This document shows positions 28,784-37,603 of a stretch of DNA of 64,000 bases, in pieces; positions within the stretch are counted from its first letter, which is position 1, and every line of letters starts with the position of its first letter. Location: assembly GCF_901482695.1 (NCBI RefSeq), contig NZ_LR590484.1:1488001-1552000 (forward strand). The letters run 5' to 3'. The notes beneath the pieces are model-generated. The model was not told where the DNA came from. It saw only the letters and a program-made list of their open reading frames with translations, and did not search any database. The position numbers were made by a program, and so were the translations under genes. The DNA comes from Sphingobacterium thalpophilum (GTDB lineage: Bacteria > Bacteroidota > Bacteroidia > Sphingobacteriales > Sphingobacteriaceae).

Positions 28784-31700
28784 TTAATCGACCTGATACT
28801 TGTAAATATATTGTTCAATTATATCGTCGTTGAAATCCTTTTGAGATCTCAGTCTGCCGAGTTCATCATACTCATATTTTGTTTCGACACCGTTAAAGTC
28901 TGTGACCCGTGAAATAGTCCCAAATTTCGAATACCGGAAGGTAGTTATCATAGCTGTAGGCAAAAGGCTTCTTAACCTGTCCACGTCAAGGACTGTAAAT
29001 GAATCCGTTTCTATTGCCGGGAAAACAGTTTTTACCGTTGTATAATCAATATTTCGGCACTCTGCCAATAATCTCTTGTCTTTGTCCCAAAGATATACTG
29101 ACCTCACACCCGATGCATCGGTACGTTCTTGGAGATTATTATTGGCGTCATAGCGCGATATCAAATTTTCCGGTTTGTTCATCCTTGAATCCCTGGCTAT
29201 TCCGTTAAAGAACTGATAAGTAGCACTACCTCTGGCTCCCAGCGAATAGGTATCCTTGGGCAGAAATGCCGTGCCGTTCATGGTATAGGTCTGAATCTGC
29301 GCTTTTATTAATTTACCATTTCTCAATAGGACGGATTCTACGGGAAAATTAATCATTCTTTTCTGTACCATCTGGGGATAAACTGATGTCGTTATATCCG
29401 TCGGATAGCGCAGTTTTGTAACCAATGAATCCCCGCCCGAAAGAAATGATACCTTCTCATTTAGGAGTCCATAGCTGTTATAAGCATATTTTTCTTTCTT
29501 TTCAAAACTTCCATTTTCAAAAGTTTCAGTGACCGTGCTGGAGCGCAGTTCTGCTTTTCCCAGCTGATGCCAATAAATTCCGAGATCTGTCTCCTGTTCC
29601 ACAGAGACACCTCCACCATAGGACTGATCAAAACGGAAAGGCATCATTCCATAAATTTTTCTTGTCGGAACAAAATTGTACTGCAGATCTTCTTTCTGAA
29701 CCATTTTATTAGCCGAGTTATAGATCTTGCGAGCCTTTAGGTGTCCTCTAACATATATATGCCCATTATATCCGCTCGAGGATGGCTGAAATAAAAACGG
29801 TGAGAAATAGGAGCCACTGTTATTAAACAGCGATGGATAGGGAGCATACGCATATTGCAAATTATAGGGTGATGTTCTTGATCCCACATGACTATATAGC
29901 AGCATAAAGTAACTGTTGGGTGCATCTTTTATGGAGTAATACTCGTAGAACGTCTTTCCGGGGCCGGATTCTTCGATAACTTCCGCGTAGCCGATATAAT
30001 CACCGCCGGCAGAATATCTGGGCGTAAACGAGCCGGAATTCATCCGTAGGAAAACATCCAGCGAACGTTGGCCGGTTCCGCTCCCGTTATTGGGATTAAC
30101 AGCCATCACGGTCTGTGTAATATGGTTTGGCACATTGATAATGCTCCCCGAACTATAACTGGAGGGCTTGCCATAATCATGGAGATAACTGTAACGCTGA
30201 TAGGTATAGACACTGTCAGAAGAATAGTTGCGGATTTCTCTAATTCGTAGACCTCCGGATCTGGTGACAGCCTGCCGTTGGCTGCCCGCATAAGAATAAT
30301 CATGAGGCTCATAAAGGAAAATGGATCTTCCCCCGGTCGGGTAAGTGATGGATTTAAGTGAATACGTTACTGCATACTCTGCATTCACCTCTTTGTTACT
30401 TCCCTGAGGAAACCTCATTTTGCCCGGCAGCTCATCATAAGTAACTGCAGACCCCAAGTTTCCGTATCTGTCAATTGTTTCCCTGTCCAGTGAGGAGAGG
30501 TCACTTAGATTGGGAAAAATATTGTTAATCTTTCTAGATTCATCAAATGTAGTTTCCGAATTCAGATAACCCCAATGGTCTGCTCCATGCATGGAAGTGC
30601 GATAAGGCATCTGATGCTCACTGGGATCATCACCATAATAGCTAAATCTGTGAACTTTTTTCACCGTTCCGCCGCCCGTAATGCCAGCTATTTCCGTTAC
30701 TGCCAATAGCTTCAGCCGAAAATTTTGGCTTTCATCGTTCGCAGTGCCTGCGCCAAATTTTACAGTAGACTCAAAGTACCCTTGTTCAAACTGCCAGTCC
30801 TTCAACAGTTCATTCCCTGCACTGTAATGCGAGATCCCTCTAAGGGCGTAGGAACCTAATAGATCCTTGCGCGGCTGTGCAGCATATTGAAATAAAAAAT
30901 ATTCACCGTTACTGCTTCTGATCTTACTGATACGTTTTGAGAAGTGCGTAGTCTGTGTTTTACCAAAAGTGCCTCCCGGAATGGTCATGCTGTAGACTGT
31001 TCCCCCATTGACATGCCTGACGGTGCTTCCTGCTGATTCTTTCCATTTGATGTCTATAGGGTCGAAGTATATACTTCCATAGACTCTGGAATCGATTGTA
31101 TACTGTTCGTCAGAATAGCTGAATTCGATCCATTGTTTTTTATCAGCTGAAGTTATTTTGGTGAGGTACAAAGCGGTAGTTGCGGTGCTTACATTTTCCG
31201 GTCCAGACTGGGAGAGCACTGTTGGGTTGCTAAAAGATCCAGACAATGGTTTATTTTTTACCTGGGCGCGCTCTTCATCCATGAAACTGTATTCATTTCC
31301 AAATAGGTCAATTGCTTTGAGCCCATATCCGTCACGTGTAAAGGCCAGGTCTTCCTTTCCGCGTATATCATAAAATTTACCGTCTCGGTCCATAAGGATC
31401 TGACCTGAAAAACCAAGAAAATTATAGGAGAAAATATCCGGTTCGGTATCTACGGATGGGCTTATGGCATCGTGAAGATTCGGAAGATAAATTCCGGCAT
31501 CAATTTCCTCTTTTGTCATCACTTTTCTGTTTAAAACACTGAGGTCGTGCTCCTTTCTGACGTTCCAGCTGACTGCTCCACCTGCATTCAATGACCATCC
31601 AATTCCCAAACTTGTAGAAACCTGTTCAACAAGTATGCCCCCGCCATGATAATTGATTGAAATGGGCACTTTGAGATCGCCAAATTGTAGGACATCCAGA

Positions 31701-31885
31701 GGAACTGAAATTTCAGGCGTTCCCGTATATCTTCCGACTGGAACGTTGGTAAATCTTCCAAACTCTGTTACCGCCGGTGAATTGGGAACAATATTATGAT
31801 TTAGTGGCAATTGTTGACCCCGGCAGACTTGAACAGCGAAAAACATTGCTACCCAACCCAGCACATGAATTTTCCTTAGAAACAT
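28784..31885 (-). CDS. YD/RHS-repeat shell protein, upstream partner of the RHS toxin
   Basis: The 1,033-residue product has a signal peptide (cut near CRGQQLP) and starts with the conserved [17 protein letters not shown] and [19 protein letters not shown] seen in Bacteroidota two-gene RHS systems. It continues as a beta-rich shell ending in YD repeats ([32 protein letters not shown]). It is the first gene of the unit; the toxin gene starts 1 nt after its stop. The two proteins probably assemble one cocoon, with the toxin tip on the second chain. Confidence 0.82.
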   Translation of the reverse strand: MFLRKIHVLGWVAMFFAVQVCRGQQLPLNHNIVPNSPAVTEFGRFTNVPVGRYTGTPEISVPLDVLQFGDLKVPISINYHGGGILVEQVSTSLGIGWSLNAGGAVSWNVRKEHDLSVLNRKVMTKEEIDAGIYLPNLHDAISPSVDTEPDIFSYNFLGFSGQILMDRDGKFYDIRGKEDLAFTRDGYGLKAIDLFGNEYSFMDEERAQVKNKPLSGSFSNPTVLSQSGPENVSTATTALYLTKITSADKKQWIEFSYSDEQYTIDSRVYGSIYFDPIDIKWKESAGSTVRHVNGGTVYSMTIPGGTFGKTQTTHFSKRISKIRSSNGEYFLFQYAAQPRKDLLGSYALRGISHYSAGNELLKDWQFEQGYFESTVKFGAGTANDESQNFRLKLLAVTEIAGITGGGTVKKVHRFSYYGDDPSEHQMPYRTSMHGADHWGYLNSETTFDESRKINNIFPNLSDLSSLDRETIDRYGNLGSAVTYDELPGKMRFPQGSNKEVNAEYAVTYSLKSITYPTGGRSIFLYEPHDYSYAGSQRQAVTRSGGLRIREIRNYSSDSVYTYQRYSYLHDYGKPSSYSSGSIINVPNHITQTVMAVNPNNGSGTGQRSLDVFLRMNSGSFTPRYSAGGDYIGYAEVIEESGPGKTFYEYYSIKDAPNSYFMLLYSHVGSRTSPYNLQYAYAPYPSLFNNSGSYFSPFLFQPSSSGYNGHIYVRGHLKARKIYNSANKMVQKEDLQYNFVPTRKIYGMMPFRFDQSYGGGVSVEQETDLGIYWHQLGKAELRSSTVTETFENGSFEKKEKYAYNSYGLLNEKVSFLSGGDSLVTKLRYPTDITTSVYPQMVQKRMINFPVESVLLRNGKLIKAQIQTYTMNGTAFLPKDTYSLGARGSATYQFFNGIARDSRMNKPENLISRYDANNNLQERTDASGVRSVYLWDKDKRLLAECRNIDYTTVKTVFPAIETDSFTVLDVDRLRSLLPTAMITTFRYSKFGTISRVTDFNGVETKYEYDELGRLRSQKDFNDDIIEQYIYKYQVD

Positions 31886-32132
31886 GACACAATAGGTTAA
31901 AATTTGCTAATAGATTGCTTAAAAAATGACTATAATTCCTGTCTTATAAAGATAAGAAACCTGCCTGAAAATAAAACAATGATATGTAAATTAATTTTCA
32001 CCACTAAAATATGTCTATAATTGGCATCGACGGCTGATTCTATGAAAGGAAGGACCAAAAAAAAATCCCCCCTTAAACATCGAGATGAAATATAGCAGTT
32101 TGTCATATTTAACAGCAAGATCGGGATCGACA

Positions 32133-32235
32133 GGAAAGGAATGTGGAAAGATTGAATGGAACCCACCGTGAAAATGTGCTGGACTGTTACCTGTTTGACA
32201 CCCTGGGATGAAGTGAGGGAAGTGAGAAATTTGTA
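32133..32235 (+). mobile_element. Remnant of an IS3-family transposase
   Basis: The plus strand reads VERLNGTHRENVLDCYLFDT and then, after a one-base frameshift near 32206, LDEVREV. This matches the DDE-domain end of IS3-type OrfB proteins (VERLNRTxREEVLDxYLFE followed by LDEVRE). Nothing else of the element and no clear terminal repeats are visible. It sits between the RHS operon and the PhnD-like gene. Confidence 0.6.
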
Positions 32236-32263
32236 AAATTATGCAGTCTTAATTTGGGGAAGC

Positions 32264-33175
32264 TTACCTGTCTTTTGAATCAATATAGGTTTCATAATAA
32301 TCGGGGTCTATGGCTATGAATTTTTCTGCACCGATCGCTTCTATCCATCCTTGCGTAATCTTTGAAAAAACCAGTGGATACTCTATATGGAGCGAGGTCA
32401 ATAGCTGTTTCAGCTTTTGTTGGAAATCTTTATCAAGAGATCCATTGAACAGTACAGGTCCAAGTGGGATCGGGTCTGACAACTGTACAAGTCTTATTTT
32501 ACTGTTATTTCCATTTTTTTTCACGTATTCCGTATACTCCGAACTCCCGAAAGCAGCCATATCAGCGTGCCCATCAAGGACATGTTCGAGTGCCGACCTG
32601 TGTGACCCCGCATAACTGATATTCCCGAAAAAAGATCCAACAGAACTAATTCCCATCTTTTCTAGTACAAACCTTGGAATAAGGTTGCCCGAGGTAGATT
32701 CGGGGCTTACCAATGCAAGTCGAATGCCCTTGAGGTGACTGATATCCTTCAGGGAAACAATATCCGATTCCCGCGGTACAACGAATGCCGTTCTATATTT
32801 TACGGATGCATTTTGAGGAACCTCCATGGTCAGAACCGCTTCCATAGCATGTTTGTGCTTTCCGTTATTGAGTACCAGATTTCCCATTGTGCTGATAAAT
32901 GAGATGTCCACTTTCCCTTGAGTGATAGCTGTTACCAGATCGTTGATGTCATTGTAGCTTGTTAACTCTACTTTGGTCCCAAATCTTTTTTCAATAAGAT
33001 CGGCCAAAGGGCGCAGGTTTTCCATTCTAGTGTTATTCCCATAGGTATAGGTTGCTATTCTGAGCGGTTCGGATATTCTGTTACCAGCCCAAACTTTTAT
33101 GCTCATGAATGAGATCAGAAGATACAGAAAAAGCATTCTGTATTTAGCCCCGATCCGATTTGAAAAAAATTCCAT
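32264..33175 (-). CDS. PhnD-like periplasmic substrate-binding protein
   Basis: The 303-residue protein has an N-terminal signal (YRMLFLYLLISFMSIKVWAG) and the type 2 periplasmic-binding fold of the PhnD/SsuA group: LRIATYTYGNNTRMENLRPL, GKVDISFISTMGNLVL, GIRLALVSPESTSGN and HRSALEHVLDGHADMAAFGS. Relatives bind phosphonates, phosphite or similar anions. No permease or ATPase gene is adjacent, so it may work with a remote transporter or serve as a sensor input. A LytTR-type tandem site lies 58 nt upstream. Confidence 0.82.
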   Translation of the reverse strand: MEFFSNRIGAKYRMLFLYLLISFMSIKVWAGNRISEPLRIATYTYGNNTRMENLRPLADLIEKRFGTKVELTSYNDINDLVTAITQGKVDISFISTMGNLVLNNGKHKHAMEAVLTMEVPQNASVKYRTAFVVPRESDIVSLKDISHLKGIRLALVSPESTSGNLIPRFVLEKMGISSVGSFFGNISYAGSHRSALEHVLDGHADMAAFGSSEYTEYVKKNGNNSKIRLVQLSDPIPLGPVLFNGSLDKDFQQKLKQLLTSLHIEYPLVFSKITQGWIEAIGAEKFIAIDPDYYETYIDSKDR

Positions 33176-33232
33176 ATTTCTATTTTTTTGATCTAAAGAT
33201 CGTCTTTTTTTTGAGAGCTAATTCATTGAATC

Positions 33233-33263
33233 GACGAACGGTCCGATTTGACAGATTAACGAA
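33233..33263 (-). promoter_or_regulatory. LytTR-type tandem binding site
   Basis: On the minus strand ACCGTTCGTC (33233-33242) perfectly fits the LytTR/AlgR half-site consensus. TTCGTTAAT (33255-33263) is a near match in the same orientation, exactly 21 bp away. This is the known geometry of LytTR sites. It lies between the PhnD-like gene and the divergent lipoprotein gene. Confidence 0.5.
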
Positions 33264-33459
33264 TCGTCAGTACCAACGGAGAGACCATAGCAGGGGTTTC
33301 CCTTTTAGAAAATCAGCATCCCGTCCTTAATATATGTCTTTGGACGATATTCTTTTTGTCAGGCCCATGTAGCCTTTGTCCCCCTAATTAGTCGCTTGGT
33401 CGAAAGTGGGTTTCAGCAATGAACATTGGATGTTATAATTGCATAAAACCCGTTAAGCA

Positions 33460-34758
33460 ATGAAGTATATACCTTTCCTACTTATTTTTCTTTTTCTTTC
33501 GTGCAAAAAGGACAGGGATCCTTCAAGAGAGGAGCCTTTACCTGCTGTTTCAGATCCCATACAGCGGGAAAAGGGAACCGCATCAGGTGAGGGGATCACA
33601 AAGACCATCAGTTCATCAGGAGGATCTCTGGAGCTGGAAGGACAGGTACGGCTTGACGTGCCGCCCGGAGCTGTAGGGGAACCAACACTATTTGGTATAC
33701 AACCCATCAGCAACACCCATGACGGACTGTCTGAAAGGCCTGCCTATAGACTCATACCAGAAGGTCGGATTTTTAAGAAGCCTGTCAAGATAACCTTTAA
33801 CCACGAGCCCTTTGGCCCCGGTAATCCAATTTCCAGAATGATCGCCTTCCAACGTAATGACGGTGTCTGGTGCGGGGTTTCAACGGCCCTCGACAGTGGG
33901 ACGAAACACGTCAGTACGACTACCTCCCATTTCAGTGACTGGGTATGGTTGGATCAGGTGACACTTCGAAAGGACAAAAAATCTGTGGGAAGTGGCGGCG
34001 AGGTTAAACTGAAGCTGATGGAGCAGATACTCGGGGCATTGAACGCAAACAACCACATCGACAGTGTTCCGCTCGCTGCATTGGAGGACATCGGAAGATC
34101 AAATGATATTCTGGTAAAGAACTGGAAAATAATTTCAGGTGCCGGAATGCTCTCGCCCAGGATCAATTCCAGTATGGTCCTGGGGGATGCGATATATTAT
34201 GCGCCCCATAATATAACCAAAACGGAAGATGTCGAAATCCAGGTGGAAGTAGAAAGTAAAAATGGATATGTCAGTGATCCAAAAGCACCTAATGGCAGGC
34301 GGAAATTCGGAAAATTAATCTTATTGACCAAGATCCGTCTGGAGAAGGAAACCTATTTCTATCTAAATATTGGAGGTAAACTTCTGGATCTTTCCGGAGG
34401 ATTGAGCGGCGCGGTCATGGGCGGACAGATAACGGTGGGTTCCCAGGACGAAAAAGGAAATCATCAGGTGACCTTGTTCTGCTTTGGTACAGAGGCAGGA
34501 AGTTATCCTGGTGGAAACGCGGCTGGTCAATCATTTCTTGGAGTTTCTATTTTAGAAGGCGGAACCCCAAAGATGTTTGCCAACATGTACTTGGAATGTG
34601 GCACGGGGGAACATAAATACGGTGGGAACACGCGGATAACCAGGGCGAGAGGGTTTATCACGGGCACCTATGATGGACCTGTGTTTTATAGCAACAAAGG
34701 GTGTGGGATCACCGAAAGAAGGGATGTAAAGATCGATTTCAAAATAAAATCCCTATGA
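33460..34758 (+). CDS. ZU5-like domain lipoprotein
   Basis: The 432-residue product has a lipoprotein signal (FLLIFLFLSCKKDRD). The next domain shows GGSLELEGQVRLDVPPGAVG and RLIPEGRIFKKPVKITF, typical of ZU5-like surface domains, and the trailing SHFSDWVW motif common in such Bacteroidota lipoproteins. The C-terminal ~130 residues form a separate beta-rich domain (LNIGGKLLDLSGGLSGAVMG). No catalytic motif is seen. It begins locus 2 and is followed by the LytTR and kinase remnants. Confidence 0.75.
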   Translation: MKYIPFLLIFLFLSCKKDRDPSREEPLPAVSDPIQREKGTASGEGITKTISSSGGSLELEGQVRLDVPPGAVGEPTLFGIQPISNTHDGLSERPAYRLIPEGRIFKKPVKITFNHEPFGPGNPISRMIAFQRNDGVWCGVSTALDSGTKHVSTTTSHFSDWVWLDQVTLRKDKKSVGSGGEVKLKLMEQILGALNANNHIDSVPLAALEDIGRSNDILVKNWKIISGAGMLSPRINSSMVLGDAIYYAPHNITKTEDVEIQVEVESKNGYVSDPKAPNGRRKFGKLILLTKIRLEKETYFYLNIGGKLLDLSGGLSGAVMGGQITVGSQDEKGNHQVTLFCFGTEAGSYPGGNAAGQSFLGVSILEGGTPKMFANMYLECGTGEHKYGGNTRITRARGFITGTYDGPVFYSNKGCGITERRDVKIDFKIKSL

Positions 34759-34810
34759 TAGTGAGGAAAACGTAGGATTCTTCCGGATGTTGCGGATCAA
34801 TCCGCACTGG

Positions 34811-35003
34811 CTAGAGAAGAAAAGGTTTGATTTTCGCAAGGTAAGACTTACCCACGATAATCTCATGTCCATCGTCCATAAAGAGAGAGGTACAGGATCC
34901 TGTCCTCACTATGCGTTCGATCTTCGACAGGTTGACAATAAAGGACCTGTGTACCCGTATGAAGAGGGAAGGATCGAGTTTCTGAACGATCTTTCCGATA
35001 CCT
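34811..35003 (-). pseudogene. C-terminal remnant of a LytTR DNA-binding protein
   Basis: The reverse strand reads GIGKIVQKLDPSLFIRVHRS, then FIVNLSKIERI and IIVGKSYLAKIKPFLL, the second half of a LytTR domain (compare RLDPHQFIRIHRSYVINLDY in locus 1). Homology stops at about 35003, where the oppositely oriented kinase remnant begins. The receiver and the first half of LytTR are gone. Confidence 0.75.
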
Positions 35004-35348
35004 AACGGACTTTCCATTGATTTTTATCCCATTGGCGATATTCCCCGATTTGAAAGAACCGTAGAATTGACGCTCTATAGAACGGTTCAGGAGGCCGTTA
35101 CCAATATGGTGAAGCATTCAGGAGCAACCGAAGGGATCGTGCAGCTTGAGGGCAATGGGAGGATCTTACGGATAACCGTTGAGGACAATGGCATAGGCTT
35201 CGACAAAAATAATGCCCCTAGGAAAGGGTTGGGACTGAGCGGACTTGTCTCCAGGGTCACAAAACTGGGCGGAGCTATTGAAATCCGCACTTCTCTTGGC
35301 AACGGTACTACAATCTATTTCGAGATCGGTTCAGTTCCTATAAAATAG
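35004..35348 (+). pseudogene. C-terminal remnant of a HisKA_3-type sensor kinase
   Basis: The frame opens with NGLSIDFYPIGDIPRF, then ELTLYRTVQEAVTNMVKHSG, VEDNGIGFDKN and GLGLSGLVSRVTKLGG, which is the HATPase domain of a NarX-type kinase like that at 13869-15854. The TPR, membrane and phospho-acceptor His parts are missing. It lies just upstream of the NarL-type regulator, the expected partner. An ATG at 35067 could give a short protein without kinase activity. Confidence 0.75.
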
Positions 35349-35442
35349 ATGGTGAAGTGGACATACCTTAATTTCTCCTATGGGTAGAAGTACGGTAGAA
35401 AGAGATAATGACGATCAGTTACTTTGTAGAAAAATTATAGAT

Positions 35443-36072
35443 ATGACAACGATAGGAATAGTGGATGACCATCCCCTGATCATAGAGGGGCTTGTCCAGA
35501 TGCTGGATACCTTCCAGCAGTTTGAAGTGGTGCTAAAGGCCCAAAGCGGAGAGGATCTTCTCTCTGCACTGCAGAGAACGGTTCCAGATGTTCTGCTGCT
35601 CGATATCGAGCTTCCCGACACCGATGGAACGGCACTCTGTCTGAAGATTCTTGAGAAATGTCCTGAGCTGCCCATTATCGCTCTTACCAACCATGACGAG
35701 GTCCTTTACGTGAGGAAGATGATGAGAAACGGAGCGATGGGCTATCTTTTGAAGGGAACTGATCGGGAAGGACTTGTTGAAGCCATCATGAGTGTAATGT
35801 CCGGAAAACAGTTCATCGATAGGGAGATCGAACGTTCCATAATAGATCAGGCCATTACAGGTAGGAATGCTGCAGTGAACGTAAAGCTGACGAGCCGGGA
35901 ATGTGAAGTACTGGCATTGATCGCGCATGAACATTCCAATCAGGAAATCGCCGATAGGCTCTTTCTCAGCATTCGGACCGTGGAGTCGCACCGGCATAGC
36001 CTGAACCAAAAGCTCAATATCAGGACTGCGGCCGGATTGGTCAGGGAGGCCTACCTGAGGGGGCTTATCTGA
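35443..36072 (+). CDS. NarL/LuxR-type response regulator (locus 2 copy)
   Basis: Start at ATG 35443 gives MTTIGIVDDHPLIIEGLVQM and 209 residues, the same length as the locus 1 paralogue. It has a receiver (LLLDIELPDTDG, ALTNHDEVLYVRKMMRNGAM) and a LuxR helix-turn-helix (LTSRECEVLALIAHEHSNQ, LSIRTVESHRHSLNQKLNI). The gene is intact although its presumed kinase directly upstream is truncated, so it may be driven by the locus 1 kinase. Its end overlaps the Crp/Fnr remnant by 8 bp. Confidence 0.88.
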   Translation: MTTIGIVDDHPLIIEGLVQMLDTFQQFEVVLKAQSGEDLLSALQRTVPDVLLLDIELPDTDGTALCLKILEKCPELPIIALTNHDEVLYVRKMMRNGAMGYLLKGTDREGLVEAIMSVMSGKQFIDREIERSIIDQAITGRNAAVNVKLTSRECEVLALIAHEHSNQEIADRLFLSIRTVESHRHSLNQKLNIRTAAGLVREAYLRGLI

Positions 36073-36262
36073 TCTGTCCCCTCTGTGCCAGCCCTTTCCT
36101 GATACGGCTCAGACTGTCCTGGTGGATACCCAGAAGGGAAGCTATGTATTTCTGTGGGACGGTCTGGATCACTTTTGGCTGGGCCTCCATCAATTTGTAG
36201 TAGCGCTCTTCGGCGGTCATGCACCTTGATTCTACCTGATTGTCCTGAAGCCAGCCCAGGAT
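36065..36262 (-). pseudogene. C-terminal remnant of a Crp/Fnr regulator
   Basis: Reads ILGWLQDNQVESRCMTAEER, then QPKVIQTVPQKYIASLLGIH and QDSLSRIRKGL, nearly the same as the C-terminus of the protein at 15863-16480. The nucleotide-binding-like domain is missing. Homology ends at about 36262, where the plus strand starts to read as a receiver domain. An upstream ATG at 36295 exists but lies in the antisense of that receiver. Confidence 0.75.
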
Positions 36263-36736
36263 AATGCGGAAGATGCGGTCAGGGCAATCGACCATGGTGC
36301 CACGGGCTACCTTCGCCGACCTATCTGTACAGAAAATCTCAAACGAACCTTGATCCGTATCGGTACCCCTGAAGCGGCCAGACCATTTTCCTCAGCCCGG
36401 CAGGCCGGATACCCCGGTCGTATATTTTTGGAAAAAGGCGGCAGGCTAATAAAGGTGAATGTACCTGAGATCACCTATTTGCGGGCAGACCGGGACTATA
36501 CCTGGATCTATACCACCGACAGTAGCGCCTATCTCAGCAACCATGGTATAGGGGTACTCAGTCAGAGGCTTGATCCCGATAAGTTTATGCGGGTCCACCG
36601 GTCCTACATGGTCAATCTGGAACATGTGCAGGAACTCTATAGGGATGTCAGGAGATTTTATCTCCTTGTGAGCGGAGAGATCGAGATCGGGGTAGGCAAG
36701 CAGTACGTTCCGATGGTCAGGGAACTCATCTTCTGA
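36263..36736 (+). pseudogene. 5'-truncated LytTR response regulator
   Basis: The frame begins inside a receiver domain (AEDAVRAIDHGATGYLRRPI, then ENLKRTLIRIG) and runs through a complete LytTR domain (RIFLEKGGRLIKVNVPEITY, RLDPDKFMRVHRSYMVNLEH). The first ~85 receiver residues, including the phospho-acceptor Asp, are gone, and there is no ATG at the new 5' end. TTG at 36350 is the first plausible start and would give a free LytTR domain of 128 residues. The closest relative in the window is at 18675-19394. Confidence 0.78.
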
Positions 36737-36800
36737 ACAAGACAACTCTATTCCAGCGTCGATGATGGCCGTAGTTTTACGCATTTGCGGATTGCGGTAG

Positions 36801-36809
36801 ATGAACGGT
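36801..36809 (-). promoter_or_regulatory. LytTR-type half-site
   Basis: ACCGTTCAT on the minus strand fits every position of the LytTR half-site consensus. It lies 53 nt upstream of the lipoprotein start at 36862. The second half-site at 21 bp is poor, so this is tentative. Confidence 0.3.
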
Positions 36810-36861
36810 TAATCGTTCCATCCAATTGAGTGAAATTCGCGTAAAATTTTTTCACCTAAAC

Positions 36862-37419
36862 ATGACTAGACTAAAATTGCTCGTTATCCTGGGTGGTCTG
36901 GGGCTGATGTCGGTATCTTGCCGCACGGATGCCACTACCCCTATTTTCTATTCGCTACCAGATAGTTATACCGTTTACGAAAACGGAGATACTTCCACTT
37001 TTCGGATGCAATACGATAATTTGCAGAGGATCGTTTCTTATAACTGCCCGGAGGAGGATGAGTTTATGAATTTTGGCTACAACCTTTCCGGAAGGCTCAA
37101 CCGGATCGTTATGACCGGTGCAGGCCAAACCCAGAAGATGGAAATCAGCTACTCCAAAAATGGTGACCCGGTCAGTGCGGTTGTTTCTATCATAAAAGAA
37201 GGAACAAACCGTATTTGTGGCAGAAGGTTCATCGACTATGAAATGTTGGAGGGGAAGGTTACGGGGATGAAAGTAGTGTCCCATGAATTTGAACTCGGAA
37301 GGAAAAGGTCTCCCTTTGCATCGGCCAGGTTCAGGCATGTCCTCAGTGCTGACCTGCCTCCCATTCTCTGTTCCACTAAAGAATATACGGGCCATACGAT
37401 AGTACTCTCCGAAGAATGA
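36862..37419 (+). CDS. Small lipoprotein of unknown function
   Basis: I chose ATG 36862, which gives MTRLKLLVILGGLGLMSVSC, a clear lipoprotein signal, over an in-frame ATG at 36826. The 185-residue product contains MQYDNLQRIVSYNCPEEDE and FGYNLSGRLNRIVM, resembling the YD-like strands of DUF4595-type Bacteroidota lipoproteins. Enzymatic residues are not apparent. It converges with the barrel gene at 37604. Confidence 0.65.
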   Translation: MTRLKLLVILGGLGLMSVSCRTDATTPIFYSLPDSYTVYENGDTSTFRMQYDNLQRIVSYNCPEEDEFMNFGYNLSGRLNRIVMTGAGQTQKMEISYSKNGDPVSAVVSIIKEGTNRICGRRFIDYEMLEGKVTGMKVVSHEFELGRKRSPFASARFRHVLSADLPPILCSTKEYTGHTIVLSEE

Positions 37420-37568
37420 CCATATCTAAAAAGATCGAAAACCATGCAGATCCAAATGGGGCCTTCATCTGCATAAAGAAACCTATCGAAATACATGGAA
37501 GAAACGCCTTCACCCTTCCGGGCTCGTATCAAACGTTAGTGTCTGTCCGCCGTCTGAATAGTTTGACA

Positions 37569-37586
37569 GGACAGTCAAAACTGTCC
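37569..37586. terminator. Hairpin between convergent genes
   Basis: GGACAGT-CAAA-ACTGTCC is a perfect 7-bp stem in the gap between the lipoprotein and the barrel gene ends. No T-tract follows on either strand, so it is only a possible bidirectional terminator. Confidence 0.35.
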
Positions 37587-37603
37587 TGGTCTGAACCTTT
37601 CAT

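Noticed and set aside
34787-35005. Plus-strand open frame before the kinase remnant
   Set aside because: It is antisense to the LytTR remnant, which has far better homology on the minus strand.
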